Of a stretch of DNA of 59,473 nt, positions 28,789 through 39,432 are shown piece after piece; the stretch's first letter is position 1; each line of letters begins with the position of its first letter. A program made the translations under genes and the position numbers. Origin of the DNA: Acidithiobacillus ferrianus (GTDB lineage Bacteria > Pseudomonadota > Gammaproteobacteria > Acidithiobacillales > Acidithiobacillaceae); contig NZ_WNJL01000060.1 of NCBI RefSeq assembly GCF_010378095.1, positions 1 to 59,473 of the forward strand, given 5' to 3'. Below the pieces are notes generated by a model. That model was not told the origin of the DNA and did no database searches. It saw only the letters and a program-made list of their open reading frames with translations.

Positions 28789-29880
28789 CTAGGCGGGGAT
28801 GGGAGTCAAAGGCGCCTGCGCATCGGCGTTCTGGGCACGCTGACGCATCCAGTGGTCCATGAGCACCAAGGCCAGCATGGCCTCGACAATGGGGACCGCC
28901 CGGATGCCGACGCAAGGATCATGACGGCCTGTGGTCACCACTTCGACGGGTCGGCCATGCACATCGATGCTCCACCGGGGGATGCGGATGCTGGAGGTGG
29001 GTTTGATCGCCACGGACAGGATCAAATCCTGTCCCGAAGAGATGCCTCCGAGCACGCCGCCCGCGTGATTGCTGAGAAAACCCTGCGGGGCCAGACTATC
29101 CCCATGCTGGCTGCCACGTTGTTGCACCACCGCGAAACCATCCCCCACGGCGACCGCCTTTACCGCATTGATGCCCATCAGCGCTTTGGCGATATCCGCC
29201 TCCAGGCGATCAAAGACCGGTTCGCCGAGGCCGACGGGCATCCCGGTCACCCGCGCGTCCACCCGCGCCCCGATGGAGTCCCCCTCCTTGCGCAAGGTGT
29301 CCAGAAATTCGGCCATGCGGGCGGCGGCCAGGGCATCGGGACAAAAGAAATCGTTGCGCGCGATTTCCGCCGCGTCGAAATCATCGGCCCGGATATCTCC
29401 CATTTGCGCCATCCAGGCTTGTATATTCACGCCGAGGCGCTCGCGCAAATACTTGCGGGCGATCGCCCCGGCGGCGACCCGCGTCGCCGTCTCCCGTGCC
29501 GAAGATCGCCCTCCCCCCCGGTAATCGCGGATGCCGTACTTTTGCAGGTAGGTATAGTCGGCATGGCCAGGACGAAACAACTCTTTGATTTTATCGTAGT
29601 CCTTGGAGCGCTGGTCGGTGTTGCGGATCAGCAGCCCGATAGGGGTGCCGGTGGTGAGCCCTTCGAAGACCCCGGACAAGATCTCCACCTGGTCCGCTTC
29701 CCGGCGTTGGGTGGTATGGCGCGACTGGCCGGGACGACGACGATCCAGTTCACCCTGGATATCCGTAGCGTCCAGGGTCAATCCGGGAGGGCAGCCATCG
29801 ACAATGCAACCGATGCCCGCCCCGTGGCTCTCGCCAAAGGTGCTGACCCGAAAACATTCGCCGATACTGCTACCCGCCAT
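28789..29880 (-). CDS. aroC: Chorismate synthase
   Basis: The 363-residue enzyme makes chorismate from EPSP, the last shared step to aromatic amino acids and folate precursors; it needs reduced FMN. The signatures [18 protein letters not shown] near residue 16, [20 protein letters not shown] and [17 protein letters not shown] are intact. It sits between folE2 and an MFS gene with three-base gaps on both sides. Confidence 0.97.
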   Translation of the reverse strand: MAGSSIGECFRVSTFGESHGAGIGCIVDGCPPGLTLDATDIQGELDRRRPGQSRHTTQRREADQVEILSGVFEGLTTGTPIGLLIRNTDQRSKDYDKIKELFRPGHADYTYLQKYGIRDYRGGGRSSARETATRVAAGAIARKYLRERLGVNIQAWMAQMGDIRADDFDAAEIARNDFFCPDALAAARMAEFLDTLRKEGDSIGARVDARVTGMPVGLGEPVFDRLEADIAKALMGINAVKAVAVGDGFAVVQQRGSQHGDSLAPQGFLSNHAGGVLGGISSGQDLILSVAIKPTSSIRIPRWSIDVHGRPVEVVTTGRHDPCVGIRAVPIVEAMLALVLMDHWMRQRAQNADAQAPLTPIPA

Positions 29881-29883
29881 AAG

Positions 29884-30663
29884 TTATTTTTCCATTTCAA
29901 TCATGGCGTAAGCCGAATGATTGTGAATCGACTCGAAGTTTTCCGAGGAAACCGAGAACCAGGTCACCCGTTGATCGTTCTGTAAACGCAGGGCGACGTC
30001 CCGCACCATGTCTTCGACAAACTTGGGGTGATCATAGGCATATTCGGTGACATATTTTTCATCGGGCCGCTTCAGCAGTCCGTAGAGCTGACAGGAGGCT
30101 TCGGCCTCGATCAGGTCGATGATCTCCTCTATCCAGACGGTTTCCCGGGTGCGCGCATGGACCCAGACATGCGCACGCTGATTATGCGCGCCATATTCCG
30201 AAATACTCTTGGAACAGGGGCATAGACTGGTCACCGGCACCATCACGGCAATGGTCAACTGGTAGCCCGCCGGGGTAACCTCCCCCATCAGCTTCACTTC
30301 GTAATCGAGCAGGCTCTTCACGCCGGATACGGGCGCGGCCTTTTGCACGAAAAACGGAAAACGCATCTCCAGGCAAGCCGAATCGGCTTCCAGGCGCTGC
30401 CGCATCCGCTCGACCACGTCCGCGAAACGGACAACACTGTACGGGTCCGCATAGTCATTCAAAATCTCGATGAAACGCGACATGTGGGTGCCTTTCAGGT
30501 GCGCGGGCAAACTCACATACATATTGCACTGGGCAATCGTGGACTGCGCGCATCCGCTGCGGTCCTGAAAACGCAGCGGATGCCGTACGGCGCGGATGCC
30601 TACCCGCTGTATGATCATGGCGCGCGGGTCTGGGCGACTCTGCACATCCTCCAAAACTTCCAT
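29884..30663 (-). CDS. folE2: GTP cyclohydrolase I type B FolE2
   Basis: The 259-residue metal-flexible enzyme converts GTP to dihydroneopterin triphosphate for folate synthesis. The catalytic/metal Cys lies in [20 protein letters not shown] and the C-terminal NHSAYAMIE are other FolE2 marks. The start at 30663 ([14 protein letters not shown]) follows GAGAG; an upstream GTG at 30690 also has an in-frame read. FolE2 replaces zinc-dependent FolE under zinc limitation in many bacteria, or is the only form. Together with aroC (chorismate, source of p-aminobenzoate), it suggests folate-directed clustering. Confidence 0.93.
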   Translation of the reverse strand: MEVLEDVQSRPDPRAMIIQRVGIRAVRHPLRFQDRSGCAQSTIAQCNMYVSLPAHLKGTHMSRFIEILNDYADPYSVVRFADVVERMRQRLEADSACLEMRFPFFVQKAAPVSGVKSLLDYEVKLMGEVTPAGYQLTIAVMVPVTSLCPCSKSISEYGAHNQRAHVWVHARTRETVWIEEIIDLIEAEASCQLYGLLKRPDEKYVTEYAYDHPKFVEDMVRDVALRLQNDQRVTWFSVSSENFESIHNHSAYAMIEMEK

Positions 30664-30720
30664 GGCGCAATCTCTCACCGAAGGCCTCACTAGGGAATAC
30701 TAGACTGAATTGGTCAAATA

Positions 30721-32595
30721 TTACGCCCCAACCGGTGGCCGGGCAAGCGACGCGAGCAAAGCGCCGCCGCTTTTTTCGATGCCGGCGGCATCCAGGCCGA
30801 GATCCGCAAGCCATTGCCCGGCATCTCCCTGTTCGATGAAGACGTCGGGCAAACCCAGCAGACGCATGGCCCGCACGATGCCTGCATTCAGCAGGAATTC
30901 CGCTACCGCACTGCCTGCTCCGCCCATGCGGGTTCCTTCCTCAACGGTAAGAAACGCCTGATGGTTTTGCGCCAGATGGGCCAACAACCCGGTATCCAGC
31001 GGCTTGACGAAGCGCATGTTGACGACGGTCGCATCGAGGGCCTCGCCCGCTGCCAGCGCCGCCGCCGCCCGGGTGCCAAAAGAGAGGATCGCCAAGTGCT
31101 TGCCTTCCCGTAATATCTCGGCTTTACCGATGGCTACCTGACGCGACAAATCCCGTTTCAACGGTATGCCGATGCCATTGCCCCGCGGATAACGCACCAG
31201 CGCAGGCCCGGGATAAGCAAAGCCGGTGTTGAGCATGTCGCGCATCTCCTGTTCATCCTTGGGCGCCATAATGACCAGGTTGGGAATACAACGCGCATAG
31301 GCCATGTCGAAAGCGCCCTGGTGGGTAGCGCCGTCGGCGCCCACCAGGCCGGCGCGGTCGATAGCGAAGAGCACCGGCAAGTTCTGTATGGCGACATCGT
31401 GCAGGAGTTGATCATAGGCCCGCTGCAAGAAGGTGGAATAAATGGCGACCACCGGATGCATGCCGTCACACGCCAGTCCCGCCGCAAAGGTGACCGCATG
31501 TTGCTCGGCGATACCCACATCAAAGTAGCGTTCGGGGAACAGCTGCTGGAAACGCACCAGCCCGGAACCCTCGCGCATGGCCGGGGTGATGGCGACTAGG
31601 TGTTTTTCCACCGCACCCTTGTCGCAGAGCCAATCGCCAAAAATTTGCGTGTAGCTGGGCACTCCGGCCGACTTTCCGGCCATTTTGCCATCGCTGCGGT
31701 TGAAAGGGGTCACTCCATGATATCCGCAGGGATCTTGCTCGGCGGGGCCAAAGCCTTTACCCTTTTTGGTGATCACATGAAGCAACCGGGGTCCACTGAT
31801 CTTTTTGAGATTTTCAAGGGTTGGAATCAGCGCGTCGAGGTCATGGCCGTCGATGGGGCCATAATAGTTGAACCCCATCTCCTCAAAGAGCGTCCCCGGG
31901 GTGACCAGACCCTTGACCCCCTCCTCGGCCCTTCTCGCCAGTTCGAGCAATGGCGGTACCAGACTCAGGGCCTGTCCCGCGCCCTCGCGCATGGTGTTGT
32001 AAAGGCGACCCGAAAGGATTCGTGTCAGGTACTGGGATACCGCGCCGACGTTGGGGGAAATGGACATCTCGTTGTCGTTGAGCACCACGAGCAAGTCGGC
32101 ATCGAGAACGCCGCCGTTGTTCAACGCTTCGTAGGCCAAGCCGGCGGTCATGGCGCCATCGCCAATAATGGCCACGACTTCTCGGGGATGGTGTTTTAAT
32201 TTGGCCGCCACGGCCATGCCCAGTCCAGCACTGATGGAGGTGCTGGAGTGGCCCGCGCCGAAGGTGTCATAGGGGCTTTCATCCCGTTTGAGGAAACCGG
32301 AGAGACCGTCTCTGGTGCGCAATTGAGGGAAACGGGGGCCGCGTCCGGTGAGGATCTTGTGCGGGTAAGCCTGATGCCCCACATCCCAGATTAGACGATC
32401 CTCCGGCGTGTTGAACACCGCGTGCAGTGCTACGGTCAATTCCACGGCCCCCAGACAGGAGGACAGATGCCCCCCCGTCTGACTCACACTCTCCAAGAGG
32501 AATTGACGGACGGCTTTGGCCACCCCCTTCTGTTCGCTGCGGGACATTTCCCGCAGTTCGGCGGGCATGGGCATGCCCTTCAACAAATCGCTCAT
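30721..32595 (-). CDS. dxs: 1-deoxy-D-xylulose-5-phosphate synthase
   Basis: The 624-residue thiamine-diphosphate enzyme condenses pyruvate and glyceraldehyde-3-phosphate, the first step of the MEP isoprenoid pathway. [13 protein letters not shown], the TPP/Mg motif [16 protein letters not shown]...[24 protein letters not shown] and the C-terminal domain are present at normal length. Its start overlaps the ispA stop by four bases, so it is coupled to ispA. Thiamine made with ThiO's help would feed its cofactor. Confidence 0.97.
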   Translation of the reverse strand: MSDLLKGMPMPAELREMSRSEQKGVAKAVRQFLLESVSQTGGHLSSCLGAVELTVALHAVFNTPEDRLIWDVGHQAYPHKILTGRGPRFPQLRTRDGLSGFLKRDESPYDTFGAGHSSTSISAGLGMAVAAKLKHHPREVVAIIGDGAMTAGLAYEALNNGGVLDADLLVVLNDNEMSISPNVGAVSQYLTRILSGRLYNTMREGAGQALSLVPPLLELARRAEEGVKGLVTPGTLFEEMGFNYYGPIDGHDLDALIPTLENLKKISGPRLLHVITKKGKGFGPAEQDPCGYHGVTPFNRSDGKMAGKSAGVPSYTQIFGDWLCDKGAVEKHLVAITPAMREGSGLVRFQQLFPERYFDVGIAEQHAVTFAAGLACDGMHPVVAIYSTFLQRAYDQLLHDVAIQNLPVLFAIDRAGLVGADGATHQGAFDMAYARCIPNLVIMAPKDEQEMRDMLNTGFAYPGPALVRYPRGNGIGIPLKRDLSRQVAIGKAEILREGKHLAILSFGTRAAAALAAGEALDATVVNMRFVKPLDTGLLAHLAQNHQAFLTVEEGTRMGGAGSAVAEFLLNAGIVRAMRLLGLPDVFIEQGDAGQWLADLGLDAAGIEKSGGALLASLARPPVGA

Positions 32596-33512
32596 TTATT
32601 TCGCTCTACGATGAGGCGCGCCAGAGCGCGGAGGTGGTCGGCTTCGCTTCGCCAAGGCGCCAAAGCCTCCAGCGCTTCGTCGAGCAATCGCCGGGCGTAA
32701 ATCTGCGCTTCGCTCAGGCCGAGCAGCGTCACAAAACTGGGTTTATTGCGGCTCCGATCCGCCCCCTGCTGTGCCTTTCCCGTCTGTTGCAGATCGCCGA
32801 TTTCGTCGAGGATGTCATCCTGCACCTGAAAAGCCAATCCGACGCGGTCGGCGTAACGCAACAGCGTCGTGCCGGCGGCGGTCTGTTCGTCGGTTTCGGC
32901 GGCACAGAGCGCCAACTGTATGGCGCAGCGAATGAGCATGCCCGTTTTGTGCAGATGCATCTGCTCCAGGGCGGGCAAGGCTAATTCGTGGCCGACAGCC
33001 GCGAGATCGATCGCCTGTCCGCCCACCATGCCGCGCGAGCCCGCGGCTTGCGCCAGGAGGGCCAGCATCCGCACCTGCCACCGTGTCGTCACCCCCCAAT
33101 CCGGTTCGGCCAGCACCTGGAAGGCATGGGTCTGCAAAGCGTCGCCCGCGAGAATGGCGGTGGCCTCATCATAAGCGCGATGACAGGTAGGCCGACCACG
33201 GCGCAGGTCATCGTTGTCCATGGCCGGGAGATCGTCGTGGACCAGGGAATAGGCGTGGACCATTTCTAAAGCGGCGGCGGGACGATCGAGATGTTCAGGT
33301 ATGACCCCGAGGCAGGCCCCCGTCGCGTACACCAGCAAGGGCCGGATACGTTTACCACCGCCCAGTGTGCTGTAGCGCATCGCATCGTGGAGGCGCGCGG
33401 GCAGCAGATGGGGCGAGGGCAGCAGGGTTTCCAGGACGTTTTCGATGCGCCGTGCCGAGCGGGTTCGAAACTGTGCAAAAGTTTCCTGTGTCGTGGCGGC
33501 ATCCGAACTCAT
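32592..33512 (-). CDS. ispA: Farnesyl/geranyl diphosphate synthase (short-chain polyprenyl synthetase)
   Basis: The 306-residue all-helical prenyltransferase has the first aspartate-rich motif [14 protein letters not shown] and the second DDILDEIGD, both Mg-diphosphate sites. It elongates IPP/DMAPP to farnesyl diphosphate for quinones, undecaprenyl phosphate and hopanoids. It overlaps xseB upstream and dxs downstream by four bases each, the classical xseB-ispA-dxs arrangement of proteobacteria. Confidence 0.95.
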   Translation of the reverse strand: MSSDAATTQETFAQFRTRSARRIENVLETLLPSPHLLPARLHDAMRYSTLGGGKRIRPLLVYATGACLGVIPEHLDRPAAALEMVHAYSLVHDDLPAMDNDDLRRGRPTCHRAYDEATAILAGDALQTHAFQVLAEPDWGVTTRWQVRMLALLAQAAGSRGMVGGQAIDLAAVGHELALPALEQMHLHKTGMLIRCAIQLALCAAETDEQTAAGTTLLRYADRVGLAFQVQDDILDEIGDLQQTGKAQQGADRSRNKPSFVTLLGLSEAQIYARRLLDEALEALAPWRSEADHLRALARLIVERNK

Positions 33513-33769
33513 GCGTCCCCTTCCTGGGTGAGCGGAGTGGGCGCCGTATCCTCGCCGAGTAATGTTTCCACGGTCTGCCGGGCGTTTTGCAACTGAGCTT
33601 CGGCCTGCTTGGCAAGCACCATGCCGCGTTGAAAAAGCGCTACGGAGTCTTCCAGACCCAACTGCCCCTCTTCCAGGCGGCGAACGGTCTCTTCAAGGGC
33701 ATCCAACGTGCTGGCAAAGTCTGTGGGAGCGTCTGCGAGAGGAGATTTATCGATCATATATTTTTCCAT
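33509..33769 (-). CDS. xseB: Exodeoxyribonuclease VII small subunit
   Basis: The protein of about 86 residues folds as two helices (FASTLDALEETVRRLEEGQL, LEDSVALFQRGMVLAKQAEA) that bind XseA. Three nearby ATGs (33778, 33769, 33757) are in frame and none has a good ribosome site, so the start is uncertain. Exo VII degrades single-strand DNA from both ends. Its partner xseA is at 36648 on the other strand, about 2.9 kb away, so the complex is encoded by two separate transcripts. Confidence 0.9.
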   Translation of the reverse strand: MEKYMIDKSPLADAPTDFASTLDALEETVRRLEEGQLGLEDSVALFQRGMVLAKQAEAQLQNARQTVETLLGEDTAPTPLTQEGDA

Positions 33770-33886
33770 GTACGCCAATTAAACACCACGCCCGCCATTC
33801 CGGGCAAGCGTTGCGAAGATTCAGACTGGACGGTACGTTAATCGGGCCTTAGAATCCCTCCGGTCCACATCTTAAGGGCTCTCACC

Positions 33887-35107
33887 ATGTCTTTGCAAAA
33901 AGTCGAAGCCGCACCGAGCGCCATCGCCACCGAAGTCACGCGTTTCGAGGTTCTCGGCGCGATCAGCGTGTCGCACTTTCTCAACGATAGCATTCAATCG
34001 CTGATGCTGGCAGTGTATCCGTTGTTCAAGAGCAACTTCGACCTGAGTTTTGCCCAGATCGGTCTGATCACCTTGGCCTACCAACTCACGGCGTCGGTCA
34101 TTCAACCGCTGGTGGGGTATGTCACGGACCGGCATCCCGTGCCCTACTCCCTGCCCTTCGGGATGCTGTTCACCTTCGGGGGGCTACTCCTGTTCTCGGT
34201 GGCGCCGACCTATGGCGCGCTCTTGCTGGCCGCCGCATTGGTGGGCCTGGGGTCTTCAGTTTTCCACCCGGAATCTTCGCGGGTGGCGCGCATGGCCTCC
34301 GGCGGGCGGCACGGCCTGGCGCAATCCATCTTCCAGGTGGGCGGCAATGTCGGATCGGCGGCGGGTCCCCTCCTCGCCGCCTTCCTGGTCATGCCCAACG
34401 GCCAGCACAGTCTGTCGTGGTTTTCCTTGGCCGCCTTGCTGGCCATCGTGATTCTTTCTTTCGTCGGGCGTTGGTACCAGCACCAGCATCGTCAGCCCAA
34501 GCCGGTGGCGACGGTGGTGATGACTCCCTTGCCCTCCACCTTGGTGCGCCGCAGCATGATCATTCTGGTCGCGCTCATGTTCTCGAAGTTTCTGTATCTG
34601 ACCAGCATCAGCAGCTATCTGATTTTTTACCTCATCCAGAGGTTCCACGTCGCGGTGCAGGAAGCGCAGATGCATCTGTTTATTTTCCTCGCGGCGGTAG
34701 CGGCCGGAACCCTGATGGGTGGGCCCATCGGTGACCGGATCGGCCGCAAGCAGGTGATCTGGGTGTCGCTGTTGGGCATCGCGCCGTTCACCCTCGCCCT
34801 GCCTTATGTGGGTCTGAATCTGAGCGCCATTTTGACAGTCATTATCGGCTTTCTGCTGGCATCGGCCTTTCCGGCGATCGTGGTGTATGCGCAGGAACTG
34901 GTACCAGGCAAGGTGGGCACCATATCCGGGCTATTTTTCGGTCTGGCTTTCGGCTTGGGGGGCATGGGTGCCGCTCTGCTGGGGGAGTGGGCGGACGTAT
35001 GGGGGATTCAAGCGGTATACCGGATGTGCGCCTTCCTGCCCTTGCTGGGTGTGCTGGCGGTGTTTCTGCCCCATATCCCCGGGACGTCGCGGAGACACAC
35101 GCCCTGA
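33887..35107 (+). CDS. fsr: MFS efflux pump, fosmidomycin-resistance (Fsr) type
   Basis: The 406-residue, 12-helix transporter reads HFLNDSIQSLMLAVYPLFKS near the start, the recognisable Fsr signature, followed by SVIQPLVGYVTDRHP and GSSVFHPESSRVARMASGG. E. coli Fsr exports fosmidomycin, an inhibitor of the step after Dxs in the MEP pathway. The gene is divergent from xseB-ispA-dxs, a physical link between a possible exporter and its pathway. The native substrate may be a different phosphonate or toxic metabolite. Confidence 0.87.
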   Translation: MSLQKVEAAPSAIATEVTRFEVLGAISVSHFLNDSIQSLMLAVYPLFKSNFDLSFAQIGLITLAYQLTASVIQPLVGYVTDRHPVPYSLPFGMLFTFGGLLLFSVAPTYGALLLAAALVGLGSSVFHPESSRVARMASGGRHGLAQSIFQVGGNVGSAAGPLLAAFLVMPNGQHSLSWFSLAALLAIVILSFVGRWYQHQHRQPKPVATVVMTPLPSTLVRRSMIILVALMFSKFLYLTSISSYLIFYLIQRFHVAVQEAQMHLFIFLAAVAAGTLMGGPIGDRIGRKQVIWVSLLGIAPFTLALPYVGLNLSAILTVIIGFLLASAFPAIVVYAQELVPGKVGTISGLFFGLAFGLGGMGAALLGEWADVWGIQAVYRMCAFLPLLGVLAVFLPHIPGTSRRHTP

Positions 35108-35221
35108 ATGCGGCGTGTCACCTTTACTCGAGGCGGTCGATGATTCAAGCTTATGCACGGTGTCTGCGGAGCGTGGGCGGTTCGAGTGGCGTGGGGCGGC
35201 ATTGCCGCGAGGTTAGGACGA

Positions 35222-36046
35222 TTGGCGATCGCTGAACACAAGTTTTATTTTCTGGTCCCCGAGGAGAAGACCCGCTGGAGCGATGGCCTGTTGCCTTGGC
35301 TCTTGTTGTCCGCGCTGCTGATGGCGGCGGGCGCTTTTTTCTTCATCCACCTCCATCCGCCGAAAACCCAGAGATTGCAGAATCGGACAACGGTCCACAA
35401 AACCTTCCAGATCATGCCGAAACCCATCCGTCCGCAGGCACCCAGCCCCACCGCCCCGCGGGTCGTACCGCCCAGCAGACCGATGCCAACCCCGCACCGG
35501 ATCACGCCTCCCGCACGTCCGCAACCGCGGCCGCAGCCCCGCCGGGTTCCGCGGCCGCCGCATCCTTTGCCGCAGCGGGTGGCGCCAGAGCGGCCATCGG
35601 TGGCACCTCCCCCCAGCGCCACGCAGCCCCAGCCTTTGCCCCATATCGGGGTCGGCAGACTGGAGCAGCAGATGGATCAGGTGGCCCGCGCCGCGACAGC
35701 CAGCCCGCCCTTACCAAAATTCAAGAACCCGAAGGGACCGGTGGCGGAATTTTATATCGCCGGATGGATACAGAAATTGGAGCGGATCGGTGACCTCAAT
35801 TATCCGGGAGAGATGGTCGGACAACTCAAGGTCAAAGTGGTGCTGAATCCGCAGGGGGGGCTTGAACGTATCATCATGGTGCAATCGTCGGGAAATAAAG
35901 CCCTGGACGCCGCGGCGGAACGGATCATCCGGCTCTCCTTCCCCTATACACCATTTTCCAGGCAGCTGGCGGAACAAACCCGCAAAATAGAAATTCCACT
36001 GAACATGCACTTTTTAGGGGTGCGGCGTGTTTCGGCCTGGCGTTGA
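35222..36046 (+). CDS. TonB-family energy transducer
   Basis: An N-terminal signal-anchor helix (LLPWLLLSALLMAAGAFFFI) leads to a periplasmic Pro-rich rod (PRPQPRPQPRRVPRPP and similar, about residues 85-140) and a C-terminal TonB domain (AGWIQKLERIGDLNYPGEM; LKVKVVLNPQGGLERI; ALDAAAERIIRLSFPYTPF). I choose a TTG start at 35222 preceded by GAGGTTAGGA; an ATG at 35153 has no ribosome site and gives a Trp/Arg-rich leader. It transmits proton-motive force to outer-membrane receptors. No ExbB/ExbD gene is adjacent. Confidence 0.85.
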   Translation: MAIAEHKFYFLVPEEKTRWSDGLLPWLLLSALLMAAGAFFFIHLHPPKTQRLQNRTTVHKTFQIMPKPIRPQAPSPTAPRVVPPSRPMPTPHRITPPARPQPRPQPRRVPRPPHPLPQRVAPERPSVAPPPSATQPQPLPHIGVGRLEQQMDQVARAATASPPLPKFKNPKGPVAEFYIAGWIQKLERIGDLNYPGEMVGQLKVKVVLNPQGGLERIIMVQSSGNKALDAAAERIIRLSFPYTPFSRQLAEQTRKIEIPLNMHFLGVRRVSAWR

Positions 36047-36109
36047 CGGGACTGGACGGCGCCCATTAAGTCACCGGCACCGGCACCCGACTCGGCACGG
36101 GTGCGGCGG

Positions 36110-36481
36110 TCAGTGCCTGGCTTCGGACTGCGCGGCGATTTCCCGGCGGACTTCATCCATGTCGAGTGCTTGGGCTTGCTGAATCACTTCTTCCAGCGCA
36201 CTGGCCGGAAGTGAGCCCGCCTGGGAAAATATCCCGACTTGCTGGCGGAAGATGGTGAGCGTGGGAATGGAACGAACCTGGAAAGAGGCGGCGAGCTCCT
36301 GCTCCGCATCCGTATTCACCTGGGCAAACACCACATCCAGATGTTTCTCGGAAGCGGCTTCAAAAATGGGGGTAAAAGCACGGCAAGGCGCGCACCAGGG
36401 TGCCCAAAAGTCGACCAGGACCAGATCGTTGCTGATGACAACCGCTTCAAAATTGTCTTGCGTAAGTGCTATCACGGCCAT
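36110..36481 (-). CDS. Thioredoxin-family protein
   Basis: The 123-residue cytosolic thioredoxin fold has the active site FWAPWCAPC (CAPC rather than CGPC), cis-proline region IPTLTIF, and a C-terminal extension DEVRREIAAQSEARH of about 20 residues. The CAPC variant should change redox potential. AAGGAGCCC precedes the ATG. It is convergent with tonB (a GCACCCG/CGGGTGC hairpin is visible in the gap) and divergent from xseA. Confidence 0.85.
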   Translation of the reverse strand: MAVIALTQDNFEAVVISNDLVLVDFWAPWCAPCRAFTPIFEAASEKHLDVVFAQVNTDAEQELAASFQVRSIPTLTIFRQQVGIFSQAGSLPASALEEVIQQAQALDMDEVRREIAAQSEARH

Positions 36482-36647
36482 GAGGGCTCCTTATTTGAGG
36501 TGCGTGTTTGCGCGATGATGCGTCAAACGTACGGAGGAATCATCCAGATGTCGGTAAAATGCGTTATGCTGACCTTAAAACGCAGAGGGTGCCAGGGTCA
36601 ACAGCTTCCGCAGTTTCCGGTCACCCCTTCAACCACGAGAGCATGCC

Positions 36648-37988
36648 ATGACGGTCAGTGATTCGCAGATCCCGATACTCACCGTGAGCGCGCTGAACAG
36701 CGCGGCCCGCGAGATCATTGAAGGAAATTTTCCATTGCTGCGGGTGGAGGGCGAACTCTCCAATTTTAGCAGTCCCGGATCGGGCCACTGGTATTTTTCG
36801 CTCAAAGACGCCCATGCGCAGGTGCGCTGTGCCATGTTCCGCCAACGGAATACCTATATCCGCGTACAGCCGCGCAATGGCATGCGGGTGCAGGTACTGG
36901 CCCAACCGACCCTGTATGAGGGACGGGGCGAATTCCAGTTGATGGTCGAGCAGTTGCTGGATGCCGGCGAGGGCGATCTGCAGGCGCGCTTTGCCGCCCT
37001 CAGGGACAGGCTCGCGGCCGAAGGGCTGTTTGCAGCGGATTTGAAGCGTCCCCTCCCTCGTTGGCCGCAGCGGGTCGCGGTGATTACCTCGACGAACGGG
37101 GCGGCGCTGCATGACATCCGGGTGACGCTGGCGCGGCGCTGGCCGATGCTTGCGCTAGTCGTCTATCCGGTGCTGGTACAGGGCGATCAGGCGGCGGCAC
37201 GAATCTGCGCGGCGCTGGACCATGTCGCCAGTCGACAGCAGGAAGATGTGGTGATCCTGGCGCGTGGCGGCGGCAGCACGGAGGATTTGTGGTGTTTTAA
37301 TGAAGAAAGTGTGGCCCGCGCGATCCGTGCCTGCCCGGTGCCGGTGGTGACCGGCATCGGGCATGAAATTGATTTCACCATCGCCGATTTCGCTGGCGAT
37401 CTGCGGGCGGCCACGCCCACGGCGGCGGCTGAGGCCATCAGCCCCGATCGTGCCGAGTGGTTGCCGCAAGTACAAGCGCAGCGGAGACAACTGGAACGGT
37501 CCGTGCAACGTACGCTGCGGGATGCGACCCAGCGCCTCGACTATCTGCGCCTACGTTTGCGCCATCCCGGCGAACGTTTGAAAGACGCGGATCACCGTTT
37601 GCGCATGGCCCGCGGGTCGTTACGGCAGGCCCTGCAACGCCAACAGGCCGCATGGGATGGACGTTTGCAGGTGCTCCAGGCGCGACGAATGCGGCAGGAT
37701 CCGCGCCAACGCCTGGAGCATTTGCACGAAACGCTGAAAGCCTGGCGAAGCGCACTGCTGCTGGCGATGGATAAACGACTGGCCAGCGCCGAGACGCAAC
37801 AGCAACGGCAGGTGGCGGCCCTGCGCCTGCTGGATCCCCTGGCGGTATTACAGCGCGGTTTTGCCGTTCTCCGCGATGAATCCGGCAAGGTGGTTTTCAA
37901 AAGCGCGTCTGTCGCTGTGCATGCGCCAATCAGCGCGACCCTGGCGCAGGGTACCCTGCTTTGCGAAGTCCTCGAAAAGAATGATTAG
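36648..37988 (+). CDS. xseA: Exodeoxyribonuclease VII large subunit
   Basis: The 446-residue catalytic subunit starts with an OB-fold ([20 protein letters not shown]), followed by the nuclease core ([54 protein letters not shown] and TPTAAAE), a coiled-coil of about 150 residues and a short C-terminal beta-part ([14 protein letters not shown]). Small subunits bind the coiled coil. All family motifs are intact. Confidence 0.95.
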   Translation: MTVSDSQIPILTVSALNSAAREIIEGNFPLLRVEGELSNFSSPGSGHWYFSLKDAHAQVRCAMFRQRNTYIRVQPRNGMRVQVLAQPTLYEGRGEFQLMVEQLLDAGEGDLQARFAALRDRLAAEGLFAADLKRPLPRWPQRVAVITSTNGAALHDIRVTLARRWPMLALVVYPVLVQGDQAAARICAALDHVASRQQEDVVILARGGGSTEDLWCFNEESVARAIRACPVPVVTGIGHEIDFTIADFAGDLRAATPTAAAEAISPDRAEWLPQVQAQRRQLERSVQRTLRDATQRLDYLRLRLRHPGERLKDADHRLRMARGSLRQALQRQQAAWDGRLQVLQARRMRQDPRQRLEHLHETLKAWRSALLLAMDKRLASAETQQQRQVAALRLLDPLAVLQRGFAVLRDESGKVVFKSASVAVHAPISATLAQGTLLCEVLEKND

Positions 37989-37994
37989 CGGAAT

Positions 37995-38075
37995 ATGCCG
38001 GGTCTCGACAAAACCTGCTTTATCACTTTACCCTTGACCTTCGTCGCCGCCGGCCTGGCGGTGTACTTTTTCTGA
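37995..38075 (+). CDS. Possible 26-residue membrane micro-protein
   Basis: A short ORF begins six bases after the xseA stop and encodes [20 protein letters not shown] then LAVYFF. It would be one short transmembrane helix with a tiny N-terminus. There is only a weak AGCGGA upstream. Translation by re-initiation after xseA is conceivable. Chance occurrence is a real alternative. Confidence 0.25.
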   Translation: MPGLDKTCFITLPLTFVAAGLAVYFF

Positions 38076-38110
38076 CAGGGCACACATGCCCTAAATGCCG
38101 AGGAGTGTTC

Positions 38111-38623
38111 ATGGCCAATCCGCAAGTCGTGCTGCACAGCAACAAGGGGGACATCGTCATTGATCTGGACCCCGAAAAAGCGCCTGTTACGGTAGAAAAC
38201 TTTCTACGGTATGTCGATGAGGGATTTTTTGATGGCACCATATTCCATCGCGTGATTCCCGGCTTCATGATTCAGGGGGGTGGTTTCACTCCGGCCATGC
38301 AACAAAAAACGGTTCACGCCCCGATCGCCAATGAGGCGGAGAATGGTCTGAAGAATGCGCGGGGCACGCTCGCCATGGCGCGGACCAATGATCCCCATTC
38401 CGCCACCGCGCAGTTTTTCATCAATCTGACGGACAATGATTTTCTCAACTTCAAGGCGGCTTCCGGTTCCGGTTGGGGATATGCCGTTTTCGGCAAGATC
38501 GTCAGCGGAATGGACGTGGTCGACGACATCGCCAAGGTCCCGACCGGCAGCCACGGGATGCACCAGGACGTGCCCAAGGACACCATCTCCATCGACAAGG
38601 GCGAGCGTCTGCCCGCGGCCTGA
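38111..38623 (+). CDS. ppiB: Cyclophilin-type peptidyl-prolyl cis-trans isomerase
   Basis: The 170-residue cytosolic cyclophilin has no signal peptide. The active-site motifs [13 protein letters not shown] (with the catalytic Arg), [17 protein letters not shown] and the Trp-containing [13 protein letters not shown] are present. GAGGAGTGTTC precedes the ATG at 38111. lpxH follows after four bases and so is in the same transcript. Confidence 0.93.
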   Translation: MANPQVVLHSNKGDIVIDLDPEKAPVTVENFLRYVDEGFFDGTIFHRVIPGFMIQGGGFTPAMQQKTVHAPIANEAENGLKNARGTLAMARTNDPHSATAQFFINLTDNDFLNFKAASGSGWGYAVFGKIVSGMDVVDDIAKVPTGSHGMHQDVPKDTISIDKGERLPAA

Positions 38624-38627
38624 GTCC

Positions 38628-39401
38628 ATGACGGTGCAACATCCGGATCTGGGTAATGGTCCCGTGCTGTTTATTTCTGACCTGCACCTGAGTTCCGCAC
38701 AGCCCGCGCTGATCACCTTCTTCCGTCATTTCTGCGCGCACGAGGGCCGGGAGGCGCGGGCGGTGTTTATTCTGGGCGATCTGTTTGACTACTGGGTGCA
38801 TCGGGATCAGGCGACGGAAGCACCTTATGCGGAAATTCTTGCGCTGCTCCATGCTCTGCATCAGCAGGGCACCGCCGTTTATCTCATGACCGGTAACCGG
38901 GACTTTGCCCTGGAAGCCGATTTTCTGGCGCAGTTCGGGATTATCGCGCTACCCGACCCGGCGTTGCTGCAATTGGGCAATCGACGTGTCCTTCTGACTC
39001 ATGGGGATTTGCTGTGCAGCGACGATCATCGTTACCAGCGCTTTCGCCGGGTGATCCGCCATCCGTTGACTCGACTGGCGCTGGGACGCCTGCCTTATGC
39101 CTGGCTCCAGCGCATCGCCCGCGGATTGCGGCGCGGCAGCAGCCGGGAAGTGCGCACCAAGGCCCCGGCCATTACCGATGCCAATCCGCAGACCGTTGTC
39201 GCCGCCCTTCGTGGGAAGGGCGCTTTCGCGCTGGATGGTGCCCCCTACGATATGTTGATTCACGGCCACACCCATCGCCCCGCCTGGGAACAAGGCCCGG
39301 AGGGGGAGCGCATGGTGCTGGGCGCCTGGGGCGCCGATGGTGCGCGAATCGGGCGCTGGGAGCATGGCCAATGGTCCCTGCAGCGACTCGATCCACCATA
39401 G
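38628..39401 (+). CDS. lpxH: UDP-2,3-diacylglucosamine diphosphatase LpxH
   Basis: The 257-residue calcineurin-like enzyme cleaves UDP-2,3-diacylglucosamine to lipid X in lipid A synthesis, at the inner face of the membrane. Metal-binding motifs in order are SDLHLS, GDLFDYWVH, GNRDF, LTHGD and IHGHTHRP. The start at 38628 (MTVQHPDLGNG) follows directly after ppiB. Length is slightly above E. coli LpxH. With hldD it covers two points in LPS assembly. Confidence 0.93.
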   Translation: MTVQHPDLGNGPVLFISDLHLSSAQPALITFFRHFCAHEGREARAVFILGDLFDYWVHRDQATEAPYAEILALLHALHQQGTAVYLMTGNRDFALEADFLAQFGIIALPDPALLQLGNRRVLLTHGDLLCSDDHRYQRFRRVIRHPLTRLALGRLPYAWLQRIARGLRRGSSREVRTKAPAITDANPQTVVAALRGKGAFALDGAPYDMLIHGHTHRPAWEQGPEGERMVLGAWGADGARIGRWEHGQWSLQRLDPP

Positions 39402-39432
39402 TTTCCGCCTTTGCGTGACCGGAGGGACCAAC

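Noticed and set aside
28507..29985. 492-codon plus-strand ORF opposite aroC
   Set aside because: aroC is complete and conserved on the other strand; the long antisense frame comes from high GC.
33352..33615. Minus-strand frame across the xseB/ispA junction
   Set aside because: It runs through two real, overlapping genes in another frame and has no domain.
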